Source: RGIG4097 sp964637515 (lineage in GTDB: Bacteria > Bacillota > Clostridia > Christensenellales > CAG-917). Taken from it: a DNA stretch of 64,000 bases. Each line of letters starts with the position of its first letter. The first letter of the stretch is position 1. The position numbers and the translations under genes were made by a program. Under the pieces are notes generated by a model. The model had not been told where the DNA came from, made no database searches, and saw only the letters and a program-made list of their open reading frames with translations. The DNA lies in assembly GCA_964637515.1 (NCBI GenBank), contig CAZWUI010000001.1:121245-185244 (forward strand), given 5' to 3'. Of the stretch, positions 9,183 to 16,276 are shown one piece after another.

Positions 9183-10289
9183 ATGAAAACAGCATTTTAT
9201 CAAGGTGTTTCCCTTCTTCTCGGCGGACGTGCAAGTGCGGAATTGTACGACGTCGCAGTCGCGGACGGAATCATCACCGACGTCAAACTATCAAGCGAAA
9301 AAGTCGCAAGCGGTTATCTTGCCCCCGGTTTTGTCGACCTGCACACTCACGGCAATAGCGGTCACGACTTCTCGTCCTGCTCGAAAGCGGACTTCGACGA
9401 GATGACCGATTGGTATCGCGCGCACGGCGTAACCCACTTTTCCCCTACCTTCGTCGCGACTCCCTTGCCTACGCTCTGCGCTCAACTCTCCGCGCTCTAC
9501 TCCTACACCGAAGACGACGCTACCGTGCTCCCCGCGCATCTCGAAGGGCCGTATATCTCGAAGCGTTTCAAGGGCGCGCAACCCGAAAGAAATATCTACG
9601 ACGAATACAAGGCGGATGATGAAAAATTCTTCACCGAAAATGCGGACAAAATCGGCATAGTCACCCTTTGCCCCGCCGTCAAAGGTACGGATAAACTCAC
9701 CGCTCTTTGCACTTCTCTCGGCATCAAAGCGCAGGTCGGACACTCGAATGCAAACTACGACCAAATCATCCCGCTCGTCGAAGAAGGACTCGACGGTGTT
9801 ACTCATATCTACTGTGGTTGCTCGGGCGCAGAAAGAAACGCCGATTTCGTCAGAACTCCCGGTGTCGTCGAAACCGCACTGTCAACCGACCTTTTCGTCG
9901 AAGTCATTGCGGACGGAATTCATCTCTCTGTCGACCTCATCAAATTCGTCCTCAAATGCAAAGGCTACCACCGAGTAATGCTCGTGTCCGACAGTCTGTC
10001 CTGCGCGGGCATGAAAGAAGGAGTCTACAAACTCGGCGACGACGACGTCTACACAAACGGCAAAGCATGCTATCGCGCGGATAAAAGCGGTCTTGCAGGG
10101 AGCGTAATCTCTCTTGCCGACAGCGTGAAACTTCTCGTCGAAAACGGAATACCCCTACCCGAAGCCACCTATATGGCAAGCGAAACCCCGAGAAAATATA
10201 TCGGTTTATCCCTGCCATCCCTGAAAATCGGAGAATCCGCCGACTTCGTGCTACTCTCCGCCGACGGCACCCTGCTCGCCACCCTATAA
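9183..10289 (+). CDS. nagA: N-acetylglucosamine-6-phosphate deacetylase
   Basis: Amidohydrolase that removes acetate from GlcNAc-6-phosphate, giving glucosamine-6-phosphate for glycolysis or cell-wall recycling. Metal-binding HTHG (His54, His56), HLEGPY, GHSNA, THIY and DGIHL follow the family order, and the catalytic Asp sits in VSDSL. At 368 residues it is standard. The ATG is preceded by a modest GAGAG. nagB is not nearby, so the pathway is completed elsewhere. Its own promoter faces away from the flavin-reductase operon. Confidence 0.95.
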   Translation: MKTAFYQGVSLLLGGRASAELYDVAVADGIITDVKLSSEKVASGYLAPGFVDLHTHGNSGHDFSSCSKADFDEMTDWYRAHGVTHFSPTFVATPLPTLCAQLSALYSYTEDDATVLPAHLEGPYISKRFKGAQPERNIYDEYKADDEKFFTENADKIGIVTLCPAVKGTDKLTALCTSLGIKAQVGHSNANYDQIIPLVEEGLDGVTHIYCGCSGAERNADFVRTPGVVETALSTDLFVEVIADGIHLSVDLIKFVLKCKGYHRVMLVSDSLSCAGMKEGVYKLGDDDVYTNGKACYRADKSGLAGSVISLADSVKLLVENGIPLPEATYMASETPRKYIGLSLPSLKIGESADFVLLSADGTLLATL

Positions 10290-10392
10290 CCCCAAGAACC
10301 GGCAACCGCACCAACAATACAAGAATCAACTAAAACAATCAATACCAACGTCAAAACCAACCGGCAACATAAAAAACAACTCAAATCAACCC
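10290..10392 (+). other. C/A-rich, G- and T-poor tract after nagA
   Basis: About 100 nt immediately after the nagA stop consist almost entirely of A and C on the coding strand, with few G or T, so the RNA would be unstructured and C-rich. This looks like a Rho-utilisation-type tract leading into the intrinsic hairpin at 10393-10423. No open frame. Confidence 0.4.
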
Positions 10393-10423
10393 AAAAAACT
10401 TATGCTTATTGCATAAGTTTTTT
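10393..10423. terminator. Bidirectional terminator nagA / amidase
   Basis: AAAAAACTTATGC - TTATT - GCATAAGTTTTTT, a perfect 13-bp stem with A- and T-runs serving both convergent genes. Confidence 0.85.
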
Positions 10424-10438
10424 CATAGACAAAAGTCG

Positions 10439-11143
10439 TCAGGCGGTGGGGGATTGGTAGGCGTATTCGGCGACGGCTTTTGCGATTGTGTAAGCGATGC
10501 GGTGGCGGTATTCGTCGTCAAGAAAATTTTTCTCGTCGTCGGGATTGGACAAAAATCCGCATTCTACGATGATTGCGGGTGCGGGGGATTCCCGAAGAAT
10601 ATACTTGTCGGCGGTGAGTGCGTAATATTCCCTTTTCACGTCGGGGAGATTGAATTGTTCGTTTAGTCGCGACTGCACAACGGAGGCAAAGAGTGCGCTC
10701 TCATCCGACGATTTGGCGTAGAAAACCTGTGCGCCTCTGCGCAACGACGACGAATAAGTATTCATATGCAAACTTACGACCGCAAGCGGATTAGCCTTTT
10801 TGATGATACGCAACCTTTCTTCCATATCCGAGCGTTTTTTGAACTTTCCGCCGACAAGTGCGCCGAAGTTTTTTCTTGTTTGAACGACCTCAAAACCCAT
10901 ACCCTTCAAATACTCACCGACGGTTTTCGACATATAAAGATTTATTTCGCTCTCTTTAACCCCCGTTTTCGCACCGATGACACCGCCGTCCTCACCGCCG
11001 TGTCCCGCGTCTACGACGACGACTTTTGCCTGTGCCCTACTCATGCTAACGCTTGCTACGACCGGCGCAACTGCTGACAAAATCACCGCTGCGACCGCCA
11101 AAATTACCGCTATTCCCCTTTCGCCGACCTTGATTTTATGCAT
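10439..11143 (-). CDS. N-acetylmuramoyl-L-alanine amidase (CwlD/Amidase_3 type)
   Basis: Zinc amidase cleaving the MurNAc-L-Ala bond of peptidoglycan. An N-terminal hydrophobic segment (about residues 10-32) should export or anchor it. The zinc ligands appear as His48 in DAGHGG, Glu64 in KESEINL, and His in VVSLHMNTY; the catalytic Glu is in VECGFLSN. The single-domain layout and length (234 residues) resemble CwlD, which makes muramic-delta-lactam in spore cortex, but sequence alone cannot prove a sporulation role. I used the ATG at 11143; a TTG at 11167 is an alternative, and neither has a strong ribosome site. Confidence 0.88.
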   Translation of the reverse strand: MHKIKVGERGIAVILAVAAVILSAVAPVVASVSMSRAQAKVVVVDAGHGGEDGGVIGAKTGVKESEINLYMSKTVGEYLKGMGFEVVQTRKNFGALVGGKFKKRSDMEERLRIIKKANPLAVVSLHMNTYSSSLRRGAQVFYAKSSDESALFASVVQSRLNEQFNLPDVKREYYALTADKYILRESPAPAIIVECGFLSNPDDEKNFLDDEYRHRIAYTIAKAVAEYAYQSPTA

Positions 11144-11198
11144 AACGCAATATGAATATTGTTTCAAGCGAAAATATATTCACTTTGGTATAAAAATT

Positions 11199-11259
11199 CA
11201 GAGTTGTGCACAAAGTTATCCACATTTTTCGAGGATTTTGTGGACAACTCTGTGGATTA
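11199..11259. other. Cluster of four DnaA-box-like 9-mers in palindromic arrangement
   Basis: Plus-strand boxes TTGTGCACA (11204-11212) and TTATCCACA (11216-11224, exact consensus); minus-strand boxes read on plus as TGTGGACAA (11239-11247) and TGTGGATTA (11251-11259). Within each pair the starts are 12 bp apart, and the two pairs face each other. The 9-bp arms CAGAGTTGT (11199-11207) and ACAACTCTG (11244-11252) are exact inverted repeats. It lies between the amidase and a PRC-barrel gene with AT-rich flanks. Possible origin element or DnaA-titration/regulation site. Confidence 0.6.
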
Positions 11260-11416
11260 ACGCGAATTTTTTGGGACAATAGAATCATATAATCCAAGCG
11301 CACGTGCGCAAAAAAGTGCGTATTTTCGTCCGATTTTTAGCGTTAAAACTGCGTTTGCGATTACTTCCGCTCATACACACGCTTTTTCGGGCATATATTT
11401 TCGAGAGGTGGCTACT

Positions 11417-12310
11417 ATGATTTCTTTTTCCGATTTACACGGCAAAACCGTTTTGGCAAAATCCGACTGCTCGCTCGTCGGCAAAATCAAGAACGTATTT
11501 TTTGACGAATATTGCAAAAAAATTGCATATTTTTCAACCGACGGAGATACCCCCCTTCTCATCCCACCGTGCGACGTAAAATGCGTCCGCGACGTCGTCG
11601 TCCTTGACGATAGGATTTCCCTTCAAACCCTTGGAGACGTGGATGCGACAACTCTGATTCTTGCGGTTGGTAAATGCGTATACACCCCTTTCGGAGTGTC
11701 AAAAGGAATAATCACGGACTGCGTTTTCGATGAGAAAGGCAAAATCGCAACCTTTCAAACGGATTCGCGCGAAATCTCTCCCGTCGAAATCAAGGGAGTC
11801 GGGGACGTAGTCGTCCTGAAAGAAAACAAAAAACCTCGCAAGAAAAAAGTTGATTTCTCTTCTCTTGCAAGCGAAAACGTTACCGTCACCGCACTCAGCA
11901 CGGACGACGACTCAACAAAAAACTCAAATTCAAGCGGAATAGGCGTTGAGAGTGCGCCAATATTCGGCGGCTCCGTCAACCTTGCAAAGAATGAGAGCGG
12001 TATAGTCGTCCGCTCTTCTACGCAATCGGGAAACGAAAACGGCGGTATTTCTCTCTCTCCTGCCGAAATGGAAAACGACGGCGGAGCGGTCATTCCGCAG
12101 CAAACCATCAACGTGAGTGTCGGGAGCGGATTTATCCCTCCGCGTATTATCGCGGACTACAACTTCCTTTTGGGACGGACTTTGACAAACGACCTGACCA
12201 CCTATGCGGGTGAATTGATTGCAAACAAAAACACTTTCGTCACAATCGACGTTGTCGAAAAAGCAAGAGCAAACGGCAAACTTCTCGACTTGACGCTCAA
12301 CTCAAAATGA
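11417..12310 (+). CDS. PRC-barrel-domain protein
   Basis: A 297-residue cytoplasmic protein. Residues about 1-75 and 78-130 each look like a PRC-barrel unit (FSDLHGKTVLA then VGKIKNVFFDE; later GKCVYTPFGVSKGIITDCVF), and residues about 245-297 may form a third (NFLLGRTLTNDL then ANKNTFVTIDVV). A Ser/Asn/Gly-rich linker joins them. PRC barrels occur in photosynthetic reaction centre H subunits, RimM, and small sporulation-linked clostridial proteins; the specific function is unknown. The ATG at 11417 is preceded by AGAGGTGG. The stop overlaps the next gene by ATGA. Confidence 0.75.
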   Translation: MISFSDLHGKTVLAKSDCSLVGKIKNVFFDEYCKKIAYFSTDGDTPLLIPPCDVKCVRDVVVLDDRISLQTLGDVDATTLILAVGKCVYTPFGVSKGIITDCVFDEKGKIATFQTDSREISPVEIKGVGDVVVLKENKKPRKKKVDFSSLASENVTVTALSTDDDSTKNSNSSGIGVESAPIFGGSVNLAKNESGIVVRSSTQSGNENGGISLSPAEMENDGGAVIPQQTINVSVGSGFIPPRIIADYNFLLGRTLTNDLTTYAGELIANKNTFVTIDVVEKARANGKLLDLTLNSK

Positions 12311-13710
12311 AAAAAGCTCTTCTTCTTTCACTTGCGATATGCCTATCCGCCTGCCTGCTTGCACTCACCGCTTGCAATGACGGCGGTGAGATATCCACGA
12401 CTACTATCCCCTGTTACGACTTGCAATTATCCTACGACGGCGGCAACGTCGTTACGTTTTCAGAGACCGTGATTTTCACTTTGACAGACAACGCAGACGA
12501 CGTGAAACTGCACCTATACCCAAACGCTTTTTCGTCTACTGCAACCGCCCCTATCCAAAAAGAAGAATGGGACAAAGTTACGGTCTTTGGCGGAATAACG
12601 GTTTTATCAGTCAAAATTAATCGGATAAACTACGATTTTGAAATTTCAGGCAAAGACGATACTATCTTGACGATACCGCGTACGGTAACGAAAGGCGAAA
12701 GCGTGGACTTGTCGATTTCGGGTGTCGTATCTCTTCCCGACTGCACCGCGCGTTTTGGCAAAAACGATTTGACGACAAACCTGACCGGATTTTATCCCGT
12801 TCTGTGCGCACGCAAAAACGGTGAGTGGCTCGACGACGGTTACGCGCCTGTCGGAGACCCTTTTTGTCTTGAAGCTGCGGACTACTATGTGGCGGTTGAC
12901 TATCCGTCGTCCTTGGTTTTGGCAGCTCCCGCACGTAGCGAAACAACAACCGAAAACGGAGTGAATACTACGGTTATAACTGCGGAGCGCATACGAGATT
13001 TCGCACTCGTTTTCTCCCCGCATTTCAAGATTTCATCCGCAACGACTACGGGCGGAGTGCAGGTAAATTGTTTCTCGTTGGATGAGAATTTTCGTTTTCT
13101 CGACGTGGCGGTCAAGGCTATCGAAACCTTCTCGTCCGCCTTTGGGGAATACCCCTACGACACCTATACTATCGTTAGTGCGCCCATAAATTCTGGGGGC
13201 ATGGAATACGGGGCGTTTGCTATCCTATCTCCCCTTGCAAACGCAGATGTCGTAGTCCACGAAACCGCTCATCAGTGGTGGTATAACGTCGTCGGAAACG
13301 ACCAAGTCAGAGAGAGTTGGCTCGACGAAGGCTTGACGGAATTTTCAACTGCGTACTTCTATTCCCTGATTGGTCGGGACGATCTGTATTCGGACTTCGT
13401 CGCGGACGCACGGAAAACATACTCTCAATGGAAAGCGTCCGCACCTACGCTATCTATGACAAGCGACGTATATTCGCAGGAGGAAAACGACTACGTTATG
13501 CTCGCCTACGTCAAAGGGATTATGCTCTTCGACACCCTGCGCACCCTGCTCGGAGATGAAAAACTACTCTCCGCCCTATCTGCATACTACTGCGACAACG
13601 CTTATGAAATCGCGACTGCGGACGACTTGATTTGCGCATTCGACGGAGTGGATATAAACACGGGCGGAATCATCCGCGCGTTTTTGCAAGGGAAAGAAAT
13701 AGTCTTTTGA
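12307..13710 (+). CDS. M1-family zinc metallopeptidase, lipoprotein
   Basis: Membrane-anchored aminopeptidase-like enzyme. The lipoprotein signal ends LLALTAC, with the lipidated Cys near residue 23. The gluzincin motif HETAH (318-322) is followed by Glu341 in WLDEG, giving the HExxH-18-E spacing of family M1; GGMEYGA is the substrate-binding exopeptidase motif (GxMEN variant with Tyr for Asn). At 467 residues it holds the N-terminal and catalytic domains but not the long C-terminal helical domain of aminopeptidase N. It overlaps the PRC-barrel gene by 4 nt, so the two are co-expressed. Confidence 0.9.
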   Translation: MKKALLLSLAICLSACLLALTACNDGGEISTTTIPCYDLQLSYDGGNVVTFSETVIFTLTDNADDVKLHLYPNAFSSTATAPIQKEEWDKVTVFGGITVLSVKINRINYDFEISGKDDTILTIPRTVTKGESVDLSISGVVSLPDCTARFGKNDLTTNLTGFYPVLCARKNGEWLDDGYAPVGDPFCLEAADYYVAVDYPSSLVLAAPARSETTTENGVNTTVITAERIRDFALVFSPHFKISSATTTGGVQVNCFSLDENFRFLDVAVKAIETFSSAFGEYPYDTYTIVSAPINSGGMEYGAFAILSPLANADVVVHETAHQWWYNVVGNDQVRESWLDEGLTEFSTAYFYSLIGRDDLYSDFVADARKTYSQWKASAPTLSMTSDVYSQEENDYVMLAYVKGIMLFDTLRTLLGDEKLLSALSAYYCDNAYEIATADDLICAFDGVDINTGGIIRAFLQGKEIVF

Positions 13711-13734
13711 TTTTGGTGGTTTTCTTGATACAAT

Positions 13735-13770
13735 AAAAAACACGCTACTCGGTCGGAGTAGCGTGCTTTA
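13735..13770. terminator. Convergent terminator M1 peptidase / FGGY kinase
   Basis: CACGCTACTC - GGTCG - GAGTAGCGTG, preceded by six A and followed by CTTTAT; serves both strands. Confidence 0.8.
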
Positions 13771-13783
13771 TAATTTGGTGATT

Positions 13784-15385
13784 TTACTTCAAAGAGTTGA
13801 GAAGTGCAAAGTTTTTCTTGTTGGATTTGTACAAACTCTTGAACACTTCGAAGCCCTTGTCGTAGACTTCCGCTTTGATTTTGAGGTCGGGAGTGAACGT
13901 CTTGCGGACGGGAATAAACTCTTTGACTTTCTCGAAGTCGGGAATGAGCCCCAAACCGATACCCGCACATGCCGCCGCACCGACTGCACCGACGTTTTGA
14001 GGACTGTTGACCGTTTCAACGGTGTGTCCCGTGATGTCCGCAAGGAGTTGGCAAGTGAAATCGTCAAGTGCGCCACCGCCTACGAAACGAATCTTTTCGG
14101 AGGGTTTGACCTTCTTCGCAGATGCTTCGAGCATCCAACGTTTGTGGTAGCATACGCCTTCAAGGACTGCACGAATGAGTTCGGTTTTGCCCGTTTCAAG
14201 AGAAATGTTGAAGAACATTCCGCGTGCGTTGGGGTCTTCGAATGGGCATCTGTTGCCGTGGAGCCACGGAGTGAAGATAACACCACCGCTTCCCGCGGGT
14301 GCATCGTCAACGATGGTGGTCATGTATTGATAGAGATTGAGGTATCTCTTTTCGATGTCGTCGGTGATATGTTTCTTTTCGATATAGATGCCGACTTCGT
14401 CGAGAGCGATATGGTCTTTCACCCATTCAAGACACTTGCCCGAAGTTTCGAGTTCCGCAAAATAGTTATACTTGCCGGGTTGAGCTGCGACGACTGCCGC
14501 AATCATAGTCGTTACGTCAACGGCGGGTTTGTCTGTTATCGTGCCAATCCAACCGGAAGTTCCGCTATAAACGTGGGTATCGCCGAGAGCGGTGCTACCT
14601 GCGCCGACGCCGATAAGGTTTGCATCCATACCACCGCCGTACACCTTGATGCCGGGGACGAGTCCGAGCTCTTTCGCCGCTTTTTCGGAAAGAGTGCCTG
14701 CGCAATCGGTGGATGAGATGAGTCTGGGCATATGTTCGACGTTCACGCCGAAGGACTTGCAAACGGTCTTTGAGAAACGTTTGTTCTTGTAGTCGTACAT
14801 GAGAGTGCCGAATGCGCTATCGTAAGTCATGACAAATTCGCCCGTCATTCTGCAGATGAGATATTCCTTGACGTCGAGCCATTTGTGGACTTTCTTGAAG
14901 TTGTCGGGTTCGTGTTTTTTCACCCAATTATATTTCCAAACGGGGTCCTTGACGGACACGGGCGCCGCACTAGTAACGATGAGTGCAGGAATAATTTTGC
15001 GAATGTTGCCGAGTCCCGGAATTTGAAGACCAAATTGGATGCCTTCCTTTATTTCTTGAACTGCGCGTTGATCCATATAACTGAAAGCGCGACGAATTGC
15101 GTTGCCGTCCTTGTCAACGAGAACGAGTCCTTGTGCTTGAGAGCAGAAAGAAATGCCTTCGACTTTGTCGGGAGTTACGTCGGTTTTCGAGAAAATCGTA
15201 GCGGTTGTCGAGCGCATAGCCTCCCACCATTCGTCAGGATCTTGCTCCGCTCCGCCGTTGTCGAGAACGTAAAGGTTGTAGCCTTCGCTTGCCGCGGCAA
15301 GCATTTTAATATCCTTGTCGATTTCAAAAAGACAAGTTTTCACGCCGGTTGTACCAATGTCATATGCGACGACGTATTTGCTCAT
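13784..15385 (-). CDS. FGGY-family carbohydrate kinase, xylulokinase-like
   Basis: ATP-dependent sugar kinase of the xylulose/gluconate/glycerol kinase family, cytoplasmic. The N-terminal phosphate-binding DIGTTGVKT starts at residue 9; the conserved YSGTSGW and the adenosine loop VGGGALDDF follow. Length (533) fits xylulokinase-like members; the substrate (D-xylulose, L-ribulose or a related ketose) cannot be fixed from sequence. GAGAGGT precedes the ATG. It is a single-gene unit here, with no isomerase or transporter beside it. Its product would enter the pentose phosphate route together with the transketolase at 29.3 kb. Confidence 0.87.
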   Translation of the reverse strand: MSKYVVAYDIGTTGVKTCLFEIDKDIKMLAAASEGYNLYVLDNGGAEQDPDEWWEAMRSTTATIFSKTDVTPDKVEGISFCSQAQGLVLVDKDGNAIRRAFSYMDQRAVQEIKEGIQFGLQIPGLGNIRKIIPALIVTSAAPVSVKDPVWKYNWVKKHEPDNFKKVHKWLDVKEYLICRMTGEFVMTYDSAFGTLMYDYKNKRFSKTVCKSFGVNVEHMPRLISSTDCAGTLSEKAAKELGLVPGIKVYGGGMDANLIGVGAGSTALGDTHVYSGTSGWIGTITDKPAVDVTTMIAAVVAAQPGKYNYFAELETSGKCLEWVKDHIALDEVGIYIEKKHITDDIEKRYLNLYQYMTTIVDDAPAGSGGVIFTPWLHGNRCPFEDPNARGMFFNISLETGKTELIRAVLEGVCYHKRWMLEASAKKVKPSEKIRFVGGGALDDFTCQLLADITGHTVETVNSPQNVGAVGAAACAGIGLGLIPDFEKVKEFIPVRKTFTPDLKIKAEVYDKGFEVFKSLYKSNKKNFALLNSLK

Positions 15386-15540
15386 AATCTACCTCTCGTA
15401 TACATTTTGAATAATAATATTATAAGACATACTTTATTAGTTGTAAATAAGGAATTTTCGGCGGTTTGTCGGAAATAGTCGACAAAATCCAAAATTTGTT
15501 ATGAAATCAAAAAATATTTCAAAAATTTTTGCAAAAACTA

Positions 15541-15568
15541 TTGACATTCGCCACAGACGTGTTATTAT
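15541..15568 (+). promoter_or_regulatory. hsp20 promoter
   Basis: TTGACA (15541-15546) and TATTAT (15563-15568), 16-nt spacer, directly abutting the CIRCE operator. Confidence 0.75.
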
Positions 15569-15569
15569 A

Positions 15570-15596
15570 TTAGCAGTCGATGGGCGAGAGTGCTAA
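15570..15596 (+). promoter_or_regulatory. CIRCE operator (HrcA binding site)
   Basis: TTAGCAGTC, 9 nt, GAGTGCTAA. This is the classical CIRCE inverted repeat with a single mismatch (G for C at position 7 of the left arm). It covers the expected transcription start of hsp20, so HrcA binding would block the promoter until heat shock. Confidence 0.9.
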
Positions 15597-15667
15597 CAAA
15601 CGATAAGACTGTTTGCCAACACTCAACCGCTAAAAGTGCTAAAACCCTGACGCAAAGGAGTATGACT

Positions 15668-16087
15668 ATGAAAACCTATATCACCAAATACAATAACAAT
15701 AACGCTATCGACAATTTCTTTTCTGATGCGCTCGACGGTTTCTTCCGTCCCCTTTTCTACGACGAGAAGTTCGACAGCATGAGGACCGACATCAAGGAAA
15801 ACGACAACGACTATACTCTCGAAGTCGAACTCCCCGGCTTTGAAAAGAAGGACATCACTCTCGACTACGAAAACGAATACGTAACAATCAGAGCGGAAAA
15901 GGATGAAAAAGAAAGCAAACACAACTATATCCGCAAAGAAAGAAGCGTGTCTTGCCAAAGAAGTTACTACGTGGGCGACATCGATGAAACCCAAATCAAA
16001 GCGAGCTACGTGAACGGTATTCTTTCGGTCACTATCCCCAAGGAAGAGCGCAAGAAGCCCGCAAAACACGGCATTGACATCGAATAA
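15668..16087 (+). CDS. Small heat-shock protein, HSP20/alpha-crystallin family
   Basis: ATP-independent holdase chaperone. The 139-residue protein has the alpha-crystallin domain at about 38-130 (YTLEVELPGF, then the conserved GILSVTIPK strand near the end). I chose the ATG at 15668 because AAGGAG lies 7 nt upstream; the ATG at 15662 would leave 1 nt. A CIRCE operator in the promoter shows HrcA-type heat-shock control. Confidence 0.93.
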   Translation: MKTYITKYNNNNAIDNFFSDALDGFFRPLFYDEKFDSMRTDIKENDNDYTLEVELPGFEKKDITLDYENEYVTIRAEKDEKESKHNYIRKERSVSCQRSYYVGDIDETQIKASYVNGILSVTIPKEERKKPAKHGIDIE

Positions 16088-16171
16088 AAGAAAAAACGCA
16101 CGAGTTTTTAACTAAACGTTAATCTACTTATGCAAAACTAATAACGTTCTCTCCATAATAATATCCCTATG

Positions 16172-16207
16172 AAAAAGGCGTCCGTTCGCGGGCGCTTTTT
16201 TCTTTTT
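16172..16207 (+). terminator. hsp20 terminator
   Basis: GCGTCCG - TTCG tetraloop - CGGGCGC followed by TTTTTTC, a strong intrinsic terminator. Confidence 0.9.
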
Positions 16208-16220
16208 GAAAATTTCAGTC

Positions 16221-16249
16221 TTTACAAACCGCCGTCAAGTTTGTAAAAT
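16221..16249 (+). promoter_or_regulatory. GH27 promoter embedded in a 9-9-9 palindrome
   Basis: TTTACAAAC (16221-16229), 9 nt, GTTTGTAAA (16239-16247): a perfect 9-bp inverted repeat. The -35 box TTTACA (16221-16226) is in the left arm and the -10 TAAAAT (16244-16249, 17-nt spacer) overlaps the right arm, so a bound dimer would cover the whole promoter. The geometry equals CIRCE but the arm sequence is different; the regulator is unknown. Confidence 0.7.
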
Positions 16250-16276
16250 AATATTAGAAATCATTGAGAGGTCGCT

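Noticed and set aside
15570..16249. HrcA as regulator of both hsp20 and the GH27 gene
   Set aside because: The second palindrome has the CIRCE 9-9-9 spacing, but the arm sequences are unrelated.
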